The notes below the pieces were generated by a model. It ran no database searches. It saw only the letters and a list, made by a program, of their open reading frames with translations, and was not told the origin of the DNA. Below are positions 1-10,571 of a DNA stretch of 64,000 nt, one piece after another. The DNA is from Hydrangea macrophylla (Eukaryota; Streptophyta; Magnoliopsida; Cornales; Hydrangeaceae), in NCBI GenBank assembly GCA_033977485.1, contig CM066994.1, forward strand, positions 84,444,871-84,508,870. Reading direction: 5' to 3'. The translations under genes and the position numbers were made by a program. Within the stretch, counting starts at the first letter, position 1. Each line of letters starts with the position of its first letter.

Positions 1-576
1 AAATGCCCATTTTCTAAGATGACACATAATCAATCCAAATCTACAGGAGTTCGCTGCAAATCATCATTTATCGACTATCTTCAAGCAGTGGTGCCCTCGA
101 TTCTTCATTTCTGTGGACTTTCCTTTAATTCTGAATAGTTATCAACCAAGATTCAAATTCCCAAGTGTCCTTTAGACCAATTCCAACAAGTTTCAAGCAC
201 TCTTAAGGCTTATACATTAAGATTTGACAAGTTCTAGGGGGCCAAAATGCGAATATAGAGCAAAATGGGGAAATGGCAGGAAGTGAACAGTAAATGGCAG
301 TCCTCCACACCTTCTTGGGAGCTTCCAGCCGTAACTATAGGGTTTTAAACCCATTTTTCTTCTACTTCATTTATCTCATCTCAAATGCATCACCTTTCTT
401 TTCCAAGGTATTAATGTCTTCTAATTTCTTGATGTTTTGAGTGGTTTCATGCATCAAAACCTCCAAAAACCTTGTTGATTTCATCAACTCCTCCCTATTC
501 TAGAATATTCAAGTGCCAAGGCCTTCACTATTCATCATCTTCAACCTCTATCTTCAAGCTTGAAGCATCAACAACA
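1..576 (+). other. 5' flank of the antisense PMD gene in Tat element A
   Basis: No coding segment is visible here. The stretch is AT-rich and ends just before the first plausible ATG of the plant-mobile-domain gene at 577. Short ORFs (for example from 472) run into that exon but show no conserved domain before it. I infer 5' flanking or promoter DNA of the antisense gene inside the Tat element. The 3' LTR of the element should lie further left, outside the window. Confidence 0.4.
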
Positions 577-2689
577 ATGAGTTCCCATGGACAAGGTGAG
601 AGTTCTAAAATGTGTAGAAACCAATTTCAATCTAGTATAGCTTCATCATCTCAATCCATGGAGTATCCAACTGTGAAGGAGCCAATAACTCATATCTCTA
701 AGAGGGCTTTTCATCAAGAGGTAACCCTTTCTTCAATTTCTCACTATTTCTTTGCTTCATGTCTTCATGTGTGCTTCCAAATTCTTGCAAATACTTAGAA
801 ATCATCCTTCAATTTCTTTCTAGAATGTGCTAGGGTACCTCAGAGGTCATGGTAGCCATGAAAAATGCCTTGAGTGGTTCAATGAATTATCAAAATCACG
901 CCCCCAAGTAGTTGCCAATATTAAATAACCGGGCTTTGGGTCTTTTGTAACTTTGATGGAGAGACCTGCTAATGATTTGGCCATGATTCAAGCTCTTGCT
1001 GAGAGGTGGTGGGATTCCACAAATACTTTCCATATGCCTTTTGAGGAGATAACCATGACCCCACTTGACTTTGCTATGATTACAAGCATTTCATTTGGTG
1101 GGCATCGTCTTGCATTTGTGAAGAACATCCACAGATACCCCACTATTATCGAGCGACTTCTAGGCATTATTCTGACCTAGAGAGATCTTCACAGATCGAG
1201 TGTGGGTATTACATGGTTTACCAACAACTTTTGACCTTCTAAAAAAGCAGCTCGATTCACTGATATGCAGTTTACCCATGCTTTTATCTTATATTTGCTC
1301 GGTTTCTCTCTTCTCTCTACTCGAGTTGAGCAAATTACACTGAACATGCTTGATAGCCTTCATAATCTTGAGGAGATTATGGACTTTGACTGGGGCTCTG
1401 TCGAATTAGCCATTCTTTATAGTCATATGGGGGAGCATTCACAGGCAAGTCCCCTGGATTTGGTGGCTTTTGGAGAGCTTGGAAGGTAATAAAATATTTT
1501 CATTTCAAGTTTTATCATTGATATTATGTATTCTGACCACTGCTATATAATCTTTTGTAGGTGTGGGCCTTTGAGTACTTTTCCATGACAGCTCCATCAT
1601 CCCGGGAAGAAGAGATGCATATTTTCCAACGGGCTTTAAAGTGGCATCGCCAAGCTGTATAACAATTCATTTCTTGTCAGGATTTCCTTACCCATCTCAA
1701 GTTCGATCAAGTTAACTGGCATCCTTGGGTGACAAATGATGATGTGACTGAGATTGACTTGGCTAGATAGATGATAGGAGAAAGGATTCTTCTTGAAGGT
1801 CCCTTTGTTCTTGAGTGGTATCTTGGAGAAAGAGTAGCTCCTAGGACTAATTTGGAGGATCATCTCTTAGTGCTACAGGATCCGCATTCTTGTATAAGGT
1901 CTCCGCTGAATTTGGAAGATGATGATCTTGTCGATGCTTTGAACAAAATCCCTTTTACCTCATTTACTCTGTTTGAGGAGAACTATGACGTCTTCAGGGC
2001 CACTTATCTAATGCCCAATTTCTAGCTTTTAGATGACTCGCAGGTATTTCATAGCTTCTTCATTTCTAATTAAATGGTTGTTTTATCTTATTTCTTATTA
2101 TCATTTGTAGGGGAGCTCTTTTCTGGATTGCCCTGGCTGACCTTTACCTCCCATTCCTTCTTGTAACTGGCGAGCCTCGACTATGTTGTACAGAGTTATA
2201 TCCTTAGTGGAGATTCCCCATGATCTTGTGGAAACTCAGCTAGTTTTAGAGCAATATGAATCGGTTCCTAGAGCTATTTTCAATATAGAACGGGCTTATG
2301 CACAGAATCTGAGAGCTTATGGGCTTGCCCAGGAGGGACATGTGAGCACTTTTATACAAACCCATTACTTCTGATTCTCCTGATCTTTCTGATCTCGTGT
2401 TTCTTCTTTTATAGTGGGATGGTATGTGTCAGACTTGTATAGATTGAAATATGACTCTGGTAAATTTCTTGATCTTTCCTTCTTTTCATTGCATTTTCAA
2501 CCCTATTCTGATTATTTCTTTCGACAGGTGGCCCAAGTCAGGTAGCTTCAATCATAGCTAGAGCAGATAAATACAGCTCCTTCTGGTAGGGCTGAAGTGT
2601 CTAGGAAAAGGTGCTAAATTAATGATGATGATAGTTCTATGGCCTCAGATATGCTTGCTCGGTACCCACAAGCTACTCGTCATCGCTGA
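577..2689 (+). pseudogene. Plant mobile domain (PMD) gene, multi-exon, antisense within Tat element A
   Basis: The translation resembles the aminotransferase-like plant mobile domain family: LAERWWDSTNTFHMPFEE, then TPLDFAMITSISFGG near 950-1110, then tryptophan/acidic blocks to about 2340. GT..AG introns fit between coding blocks: 721-823, 1486-1560, 2044-2110, about 2342-2414 and 2460-2527. They leave exons near 577-720, 824-1485, 1561-2043, 2111-2341, 2415-2459 and 2528-2689. In-frame stops (TAA at 926-928, TAG at 1178-1180 and others) show decay. It lies opposite in strand to the gypsy polyprotein and beyond integrase, the position where antisense ORFs are known in Tat elements. PMD genes occur both as host genes and inside transposons. 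The identity is fairly sure; exon ends are inferred from splice-like sites. Confidence 0.72.
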
Positions 2690-3678
2690 TTGTGATGATT
2701 ACCCCTTTCAAATGTACCCATGACTGTCTTTCATGTTCTCTTGCTTTCTGTACTAAGACTGATGTTGACGCATTCTGTTTGAGACTTGAAAGGCTTGCAC
2801 CCTTGACTTTGCTTGATGCTACTTTATGCTATCCTTTGCTATTTCTTTACATTCCTTGTCACGAGGCTGACTTGCTTGACACTTTGCACATCGACACATA
2901 GGACTCAGTTTCAGAGAAAGGAAAATTTTAGATTCCCTTTCTCGACAATGTCTTTTGAATTTGATGTTTAAATTTCAAAGGATTTGCATGTTGAAATGAA
3001 AATTCATCTTATAGAAGGATATCATATTGACTTTGCATATAATCTTGAAGCTTTGAAAATTTTCCACGTAATGTCTCAATCTTGACATTGGACTCGCATC
3101 TTTAGATTGCTTAAGACCTTTTCAACTTAATATCAAGAATTACCAGATTTTTCACTTAGGTGCTTAATTCTGATAGCGAAGTGATCCAGAGAAGACATGT
3201 AGCAGGGTATGGGCAAATGACAGCTCGCGCCTAGTTGATAGGGATAAATGAAAGTTTGGGCAAACGCAGTTTGCCCCGAGTGTGGCAGTGATATCTTGAG
3301 GCTCTGGGAAAACTTTAAAAGTTTGCCCCTAGTTTGGAAGGTTTAGGGACCGAGAGCCAGGGAAGCTCACCTACTCATCCCTAAGTGGGAATCAGGTCCA
3401 AAGTAGTTCTGCCGAGGTTTGAAGGAAGCTATTTGAGATGTGGCAGAGTGTTTCAGGAGCAGTGACCGAACCAAGTAGGTTGCCTACGTATCCCCAATTG
3501 GGAATCAGGTCAAGCGTAGTTCCTCAAAAGTTGGATATTTTGAAAGAAAAGGTTTTAAATGAAAGGTTTTAAGCATAGTATTTCTTGAGACGATCAAAGT
3601 TGATTGGCTGATTGAATTCAACTCCATCAGGTATGCTCTTCCACCAGAGAAAAGCTTCTAGATGATGTGCTGACCAAC
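2690..3678 (-). other. Tat element A 3' untranslated region, downstream of integrase
   Basis: Non-coding DNA between the integrase end and the antisense PMD gene. It holds a duplicated motif block at 3345-3525. The short ORF at 2692-2901 has no recognisable domain and is probably chance. Confidence 0.5.
3345..3525 (-). repeat. Two imperfect direct copies of a Tat 3'-UTR motif
   Basis: Copy 1 (3345-3413) and copy 2 (3460-3524) share GACCGA, then CCTAC followed by GTAT or TCAT, then GGGAATCAGGTC and GTAGTTC, with a period near 115 bp. Such GGGAATCAGGTC-type sequences are common near the 3' end of plant Tat/Ogre-like elements as I know them; no role is visible. Confidence 0.5.
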
Positions 3679-4694
3679 CTAATTTGGCTTAAATTTCCCT
3701 TTGGGATCATAACCTGGTGCTTTTAATTCTGTAAGCACAAGGTCGGCTTCCTCAAGTTTTCTTGGATGGACCTTCTTGTTGAATGCTTGAGCTATTCTTC
3801 TCTGATACACATGCACATGATCGATTGTAGCTAACCTCTTTTCATTAAGTAACATTAGCTCTTCATATCTGTTTCTTAGCCAATCAAATTTTGGAATATC
3901 GGATTCAGCCACAATTCTTAGCGATGGTAGTTCTACTTCAACTGGGAGTACTGCTTCCATTTGTAAGCCAAGGAATAAGGAGTGGCTCCTGTAGATGTTC
4001 TGATTGACGTTCTGTATCCCCACAATACATATGGTAGTTTCTCATGCCAATCTCGGTATGTATCAGACATCTTTCTTAGAATCATCTTCAAATTCTTATT
4101 TGCTACTTCAACTGCCCCATTTGTTTGTGGCCTATATGGTGCTGACATGTGATACATAATCTTATATTCTTCTAGTTAATCCAAAACTTCTATCTAGAAG
4201 TGACTACCATGATTGGATATCAACTCATGAGGGACCCCATATCGACAGATTATATTTCTTCTGACAAGTCTGGACACATCTTAAGCCTTCAATGTCGTAT
4301 AGGACTCTGCTTCTACCCATTTTGTGAAATAATCAATTGCTACCAGGATGTATTGATACCCATTAGACGCTTTTGGGGTTACTTCTCCAATAACATCTAT
4401 ACCCCAAACTAAGAATGGCCAAGGGGTAGTCATGTTGTATATTAGTGATGGCGGCATATACTTCATATTGGCATGAATTTGACACTTGTGACATCTTCTG
4501 ACATATTCGTAGTAGTCTCTGTCCATAGTAACCCCTGTCGGATGATCTTTTTGGCTAACATGTGTCCACTCATCTAAGGACCACACACCCCTTCGTGAAT
4601 TTACCTCCATCATCTTCTTTATATTGTTCCCATATAAACACGTCAAGATGAACACATTATAAGACTTCTTTAGCAGACTTCTACCGCAAATCAT
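3679..4694 (-). pseudogene. Tat element A integrase
   Basis: Integrase inserts element cDNA into chromosomes. The zinc-binding part (CHKCQIHANMKY, 4500-4440) is followed by the catalytic core with WGIDVIGEV and ILVAIDYFTKWVEAE (4420-4300). The third catalytic region is APYRPQTNGAVEVANKN (about 4145-4090). The C-terminal part (4023-3679) contains GMQ-like, LPVEVELPSLRI and KKVHPRKL segments. Frames change between 4280 and 4157 and again near 3960, so no single reading frame covers it. It is the last pol domain before the 3' untranslated region. Confidence 0.88.
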
Positions 4695-4994
4695 GAACTG
4701 AGCTGAGAATCATCTTACTCTTGTCTTTCTCGGATGCACCTTCTGGATATTTCCCATTTTTAATGAAGTTCCATACGTCGGTGTACCACGGAAATTCTTC
4801 TACTTCTTCTATTTCACCAATCATCTCATAAGATGGCATTTCTCTCTATTCAATCATCAATAGAGTTAATTTTATCCCCACAGGAATCTCAATTATCGAG
4901 GCTAAAGTAGCCAAGGAATCTGCTATCTGATTTTCTCCTCGAGGTAGGTAGAAGAACGTGATATGCAAGAAATGGTTCATAGAGAATCAAGGTA

Positions 4995-5263
4995 ATCATG
5001 ATAAGGCTTTAGCTTTCTTCATTGACACTCTAGTCTGCTCGAACTTGGGATATGATTAGATTGGAATCCCTGTATACATAAAGTTTTCTTACTTCCAAAG
5101 AAAATGCGGCTTCTAACCCCAAGATACAAGCTTTGTACTCAGCAGTGTTGTTGGTGGAGATGTACTTCAACTTAATAGCGAATGGGGTATGTGCTCCTTC
5201 AGGGGATGCAAGGATGATCCCTACTCCATACCCTTTCTGGTTTGCAACTCCATCAAAGTACAT
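4995..5263 (-). pseudogene. Tat element A second (archaeal-type) RNase H
   Basis: This extra RNase H between the normal RNase H and integrase is a hallmark of the Tat lineage. YFDGVANQKGYGVGIIL carries the first Asp, NNTAEYKACILGLEAA the Glu and YRDSNLIISQV the second Asp, so the core acidic residues are retained. The downstream part to 4700 is broken by stops. Confidence 0.82.
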
Positions 5264-5266
5264 TTT

Positions 5267-5692
5267 TCACACATCTTCTCTTAATTCCATCAATCCTTTG
5301 TCAGGGAACATGCATTCTTCTTCAATTTTTAGACTTATCGAATGTTCTGCTAAATGTTCTATGACAGCCCTTCCTATAACAGATTTACTCGTAGCATATG
5401 TCAAGTCAAACCCAGATAGAATCAAGGTCCATCTAGAAATTGTACCTGTCAATGCTGGTTTTTCAAAGAGGTACTTCAAAGGATCCATTCGAGAGATCAA
5501 AACAATAGGGAAGGCCAACGTATAATGCCTTAGACGACGAGTGGCCCAAACCAAAGCCCAACATATCTTTTCTAGCGGAGAACACTTCAGCTCGTATCTA
5601 GTCAACCACTTGCTCAAGTAGTAAATGGCTTTCTGTGCATGCCCTTCATCTCCTTCATGGGCTAACATACATCCCATAGCATTCTCCGACAC
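5267..5692 (-). pseudogene. Tat element A RNase H (RT-linked)
   Basis: Gypsy-type RNase H removes the RNA strand during reverse transcription. Visible blocks are GCMLAHEGDEGHAQKAIYYL, YELKCSPLEKICWALVWA and RRLRHYTL. After them comes the conserved tail DPLKYLFEKPALTGTISRW. The frame stays open for 141 residues, then shifts into the second RNase H. It follows the RT directly. Confidence 0.85.
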
Positions 5693-5749
5693 GGATAACT
5701 ACAAAAGTGAAGGCTTCCCTGCCTTTGGGGGTGAAAGAACCGGTGGATT

Positions 5750-6690
5750 TAATAGATAAGTCTTGATTTTATCAAAAGCTTCTTGGCACTGGTCGTCCCA
5801 TTTAAATTTTTTCCCTTTTCTTGACAAGCTAAAAAGCAGATCATAAGTTGCAGTGAGCTTAGCTATGAAGTTACTAATGAATTGGTTTCATCCCAGAAAT
5901 CCTCTTACTTCCTTTTCATTTGTTGGAGGCAACATATCTATAATAGCCTTGATCTTCGTGGGGTCAACTTCAATTCCCCTCTATAAAATGAGAAATCCTA
6001 GCAGTTTCCCAGTGGTTGCTCTAAAAGTACACTTCTGTGGGTTTAATCTCATCCTGTATTTTCTCAATCTTTCAAAGAACTTGGTGAGGGCTGCAAAATG
6101 CCCACTTCTTTCTTTGGACTTGACAATCATGTCATCCACATAGACTTTTACTTATTTATGAATCGTGTCATGTAACAAAGTAGAAGCAGCTCTCTAGTAG
6201 GTTGCTCCAACATTCTTTAACCCAAATGGCATCACTCGATAACAGTACGTCCCCAAGAGTTGTGCATGTGGTCTTTTCTCTCTCTTCGGGTGCCATTAAA
6301 TTCTGATTGTGCCTTGAGAAACCATCCATGAACGATAACAGTTCATGCCCTGCCGTGTTATCTAATAAGACATCTATATGTGGGAGCGGGAAATCATCTT
6401 TGGGACTGGCTTTGTTCAAATCTCTAAAGTCAACACATACTCGGATCCTTCTATCTTTCTTTGGCATGGGAACTATACTGACTATCCATTCAAGGAATTG
6501 GGTTACCATCATGAATCCGACTTTCAACTACTTCTTAACTTCTTCTTTAATTTTCAAAGTCCATTCAGGTCTTATGCATCTCAATTTCTACTTAATAGGT
6601 TTTGAATTAGGAAAGAGAGGGATATGGTGTTGGACAATCTCTGGATCAATGCCTGGCATATCTTCACAAGACTAAGCAAAAACATCTTTA
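5750..6690 (-). pseudogene. Tat element A reverse transcriptase
   Basis: The RT is read from about 6690 to 5750. Seen are IVSIVPMPKKDRRIRVCVDF, DLNKASPKDDFPLPHID and HELLSFMDGFS (6490-6330), then a frameshift near 6260. Beyond it the catalytic YVDDM motif is still legible at 6124-6143. Further finger and thumb remnants reach 5750. At least one frameshift and several stops make it non-functional. Confidence 0.86.
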
Positions 6691-7010
6691 AATTCTTTTC
6701 ATAAATTGATTAGTTTATTGCTTTCTTGTGAAGTGAGCGTGGTGCCAATATAAACATTTTGTGGATTATCTTCATTACCCAAGTTTATTATCAAAGTTTC
6801 TTCAATAATCTTGCATGCAGATTCATTTTCTTTTTCAATTAATCTTTGCAAATCCTTAAAAATTTCAAAATCAAGATCATCAGACACAAAAGAGTAAGCA
6901 AAATCTTCGTTCATTTCATTAACATTTTTGGGTACATAAAAAGCAAAAGCAGACTCAACATCATGGCTCATATTGGCCTTTACAGACTTCCAAGGGAGTA
7001 GGAGAGGGGA
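6691..7010 (-). pseudogene. Tat element A acidic linker before RT
   Basis: A 90-residue open stretch (6971-6699) is rich in Asp/Glu and Asn and has no recognisable enzyme motif. It lies between the G-patch-like region and RT in the usual place of the long Tat linker. Its function is unknown. Confidence 0.5.
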
Positions 7011-8059
7011 TCAGTTGACTCTTGATTCTATCACCCAATTGTTCAAAGCTCCCTCCATCGATTTCATTTCTTTCACATTTCCTGGTGATTCTTCAGCATC
7101 CATCAGCATGTTTAGTTCTTCACCCATTAGTATGTTCAGATCATCACTCGTCATCAGATCAACCCAATCCTTCTTTTCTTTCTTGATAGGTGGAGCATAG
7201 AAGAACGGATCCTCATAGTCGGCGAACTCATGCTTGAAGAAAATCTTAAATCTAGGCTTGATGCTCTTGGTAGCTAGATTATACCACAATTAAGGAAAAC
7301 CACAAAAGGGAAAGTCATCACCCTCTTTTACGAAGTACCCATTAAGAATTCTCGGCCCAGAAACAATCATCGGCCCTTTTCCTTTTACCATCTTCTTCTC
7401 GTTTTCTTCAATCAATTGATACCCGAGCCCAAATTTATCTTTCTGCTCATGTAAGTCAAGTGATTCAGTTATTCCTTGATGATGACAACCCAATCCCATT
7501 CCAGGGAAATAATTCATCTTTCGCACCATGTGAGCTTCTTTAGGATTTGCATATTAGTCAAAGTACAATGGCATGACTTCAAGGATCCAATTATATCCCT
7601 CTTCTTCTTGTAGGTCTTCAACAACTGGGTTTCCTTTCTCAAACATCTTTCTATACTCGTGCCTAGTGAAGAACGACTTCTTTTTCTTGAACGATGTGAT
7701 TTTTTTGCCCCAGATAGATGCATCAGGAAGTCTTTTCTCTTTGTCATAGCTGAGTCGATCCCATACATAATTTTTTGTTGAACCCTATCCCAGGTTCACC
7801 CATACAGTTTCTTTCCTTCATATAGCATTCCCACAAAGTTGAATCCTCCTAACTCACTTTCTTCTTTAGGAGTTTGAACTTCCAGCACAGGGCTATGGCT
7901 TGTTCCTTCTTCCTTGATCCAGTTGTCCCCAAAGATTGTTACAATATCCTCTTCCTATATGAACTTGACTTTCTGGTGGAGAGTGGAGGCGACTACATCA
8001 TTTATATGTAACCACGGACGTCCCAATACCAGATTGAAACTAGCTAGAATATCAATCAC
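7011..8059 (-). pseudogene. Tat element A protease-RT linker with G-patch-like segment
   Basis: The most coherent frame runs from about 7790 to 7290 with one stop near 7556. It contains YDKEKRLPDASIWGKK, a basic lysine-rich run, then FPGMGLGCHHQG and KFGLGYQL. GMGLG and GLGYQ are glycine-rich G-patch-like motifs often seen in Tat polyproteins between protease and RT, where their role is unclear. The following part (7289-7011) includes KIFFKHEFADYEDPFFY. Confidence 0.65.
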
Positions 8060-8416
8060 TTAGAATTCAACTTCTTTGTTCAATGGTCCAACTTTAATTT
8101 TTAGCTTAATCATTCCCACGATAGCCGTTTTAGTATTATCATAGGCCCTCATAGTCTGTGCCAATGGTAAGAGTTCTAAAATAGATAGCCCCATTCTGAG
8201 AGTTGTTTGGAGAGGACATACATTCAAAGCTAATCCACTATCTACCAAGCAAATGGGTACTCTATTCCCCAGGGAGTGTATAGTGATGTAGAGAGCCCTA
8301 TTGTGGTGTGCCCCTTCTAGCGGTAAATCATCTGTGAATGTGATTACAAGCTTGCGAAGTTTTGAAGAGATCATATTCACTAGATCTTCGAAAGTAGTAT
8401 TGATAGAAACATCCAA
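8060..8416 (-). pseudogene. Tat element A aspartic protease
   Basis: A retroviral-type aspartic protease that cleaves the polyprotein. The active-site region reads ICLVDSGLALNVCPL, keeping Asp-Ser-Gly. The flanking blocks LPLEGAHHNRALYITI and TAIVGMIKLKIKVGP match the expected strands around the site. The frame is open for 118 residues. It follows a conserved upstream stretch (8646-8420) that is frameshifted once near 8462. Confidence 0.8.
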
Positions 8417-9460
8417 TCAGTTGAGCGTATCGAGCATAGCTTGCCTGTGTTTGTGAGAGTTCATAAGCAAACCCATACTGAGATCCAGGCTTGTGATTTC
8501 TTCATCTGCCTTAGGATTTCATCTTTTTCTTCGCTCAATGTTCCCTTATTAGTTTCTTTTGCTTTGATGGCTTCTTTTTCATTCCATGTTTCATTTCTAT
8601 GATTTTTTAACTCTTGAGGTTTGAAATGACGCCCAAAACGGGTCAAGCGGTTGACTTTGTTGGTGATCCAGATAGACTCAAGTTCTTTGGCTAACTTTTC
8701 AGTGCCATCAGTGACTTTCCAAACAGAATCATCGGGGATTATGGTATTGTTAATGGAATCATCTTCATCATTATATCACCAATCTTCTTTCTCTTCCATC
8801 ATTGCAATGAGATCATAATCTTTGAATTCAAGGCTTTTGATGGACTCCACCAATTCTTCTATCGACTTAGTGCTTTCTTCCTTGGTGACTGCTTTAATGG
8901 GCTTTTCTTCTTCATACCAAATTGAGTAATCAGTGATGGTATTAGGATCCCACCATTCAATTGTGAAATTTTTGTTGTCTATCTCCTCTTTAAAAGCCAG
9001 TTCTTCTTCAACCCACTCTTCTTCTTCCACATTCCTTAAGATACAAATTGCAACATTTTTTGGGAGTTAAACATCCATGGCTGGCTAATCTAAAGATGTG
9101 ATGTAGACCATTGGATTAGAAGCCTGAGACCCTTTCTCTACAAGGTTCACATTTGGCAGGTATCCCTTATGATTAGGGAGAGGATTCTTTTAAACATTTG
9201 GATGAGCGGGAGGAGAGGAGATGACTCCCTTTTTAATTAAATCTTCAATCTCATGGCGAAGTCTCCTGCATCTATATGTGCTATGTCCACGACCTTGATG
9301 AATGTCATAATAGAATTCAATTTTGAAGCCTAATGGAAGCGGATTAGGCTCTTGCTTGGGTTTTAATTTCTACAAATACCCCTTTTCTAGCATTCTCTCA
9401 TGTGCAGTGCTTAGCGACACTTCTAAATTGGAAAATTCTCTTTTCTCTTTTAATTACCTC
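8417..9460 (-). pseudogene. Tat element A gag C-terminus and acidic gag-protease linker
   Basis: From 9460 to 9060 the frame shows a degenerate zinc-knuckle-like block YYDIHQGRGHSTYRC (first Cys is Tyr), then EIEDLIKKGVISSP, with stops at a few points. From 9030 to 8776 an acidic stretch (MEEEEWVEEELAFKEE) follows; then TRFGRHFKPQELKNH and KKSQAWISVW lead into the protease. The N-terminal and central gag are missing: 9460 is almost joined to the leader. Confidence 0.75.
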
Positions 9461-9529
9461 TGGTTTTGATTTTTTCTTGCATTAGCCATACTTTGACACT
9501 TTTTCTAAAAAGGCTGAGGAGATAGCATA

Positions 9530-9604
9530 TTGATGTCAGTAGACTGATGATAGACTAGCTTTTCTGTCTTTCTGTATTGATGTCAGCAGACTGATGATAG
9601 ACTA
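9530..9604. repeat. 46-bp-period direct duplication at the gag-leader junction
   Basis: TTGATGTCAG followed by AGACTGATGATAGACTA occurs twice (about 9530-9557 and 9577-9603) with two differences. It marks the join where most of gag is missing. Confidence 0.6.
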
Positions 9605-10552
9605 ATCCAATCATTATCTAAGGATATTTAGCTTTGAAATTCTTGATGGCTCAGGTTCGCAAAATTGATTTTTTTTCCATGAAAATCTTGGAAGGAAGGG
9701 GTGGATTTGTAATTTTCAAAAGCACTTTTGAACCATCAATGCCTGAGGTGTGAAATCATGATTCTCGAAAACCAAGTAGGAAATTTGTATTTCTAAAATT
9801 TGAGAGGAGAATTTGAAATTGAATCATCAATGTGCGAAATCATGATTTTTGAAAACCAAGGTAGGAAATTTGAAACTCTCTAAAATGTAGTGAGAATTTT
9901 TTTGGAAGGATTTGTGAAAGTGAATTTCAAAGTGAATTTTCAAAAGGAATATTCTTGGAATTTTCAAAAGACTTTGGTTTTTCAAAGAAGTGCTTGTATT
10001 TTCAAGATTTTCAAAAATCATCCTCGAATAATGATTGGATGTTTGGATAAAGACCATACTACCCTAGAGGAATCTACCATACAAGGTTTGATGATACCTT
10101 CGCATACACGTCCTCATCATCCACATAATCCTTTATAGGCAAACACAAATGATTCATCACATCGTCCTAATAAAAGATGATAATCAAGATCCTAATTGAA
10201 GGGTTCTACAGAAACTATATGCAAAGGCCAGGTTTTAGTCTCATAAAGGGTCCATTAGCAATCTCAGGAGTGTGGATGACTGCCTCCCCAAGGGCATTCC
10301 GTTCACACATGGGCTCTATATACCGCATACAGTACAAGGCTGACGGTGACTACATGCTACCAAGTCTCTCAACAAATGGAGGAAAGGGGCCCTCCACCCT
10401 CAAGGCAATGGTCTCAAGCAGTCGCGGTGATAGAACAATGCAAGTGCAAATACATGCAGAAACAACACGATTATTGAATTAATAACAAGGATATTTATTG
10501 GCTAAAGTCAAACCCTCGAAGGACAAGAAACCATAAATTTCATGTTCAAATC
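9605..10552 (-). other. Tat element A leader (5' untranslated region)
   Basis: Non-coding leader between primer-binding site and gag. It contains many TTTTGAAA/TTTTCAAAA words (9620-10010). It matches the leaders of copies B (18245-19230) and C (35075-36170), for example the block around GACCATACTACCCTAGAGGA. Short ORFs here (9890-10482) are not conserved as protein. Confidence 0.75.
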
Positions 10553-10571
10553 CCTAGTAGAGTTGCCAGAT
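10553..10571 (-). other. Tat element A primer-binding site
   Basis: On the minus strand TCTGGCAACTCTACTAGGG directly follows the LTR end CCACA. The same spot reads TCTGGCGACTCTGCTAGGG in copy B and TCTGGTGACTCTGCC in copy C. Tat/Ogre elements typically carry a TGGCGACTCTG-type site at this place; the tRNA was not checked. Confidence 0.72.

Noticed and set aside
5133..6675. Plus-strand ORFs of 75-130 codons over Tat A pol
   Set aside because: The minus strand here carries clear RT and RNase H motifs; the plus-strand frames are their shadows.
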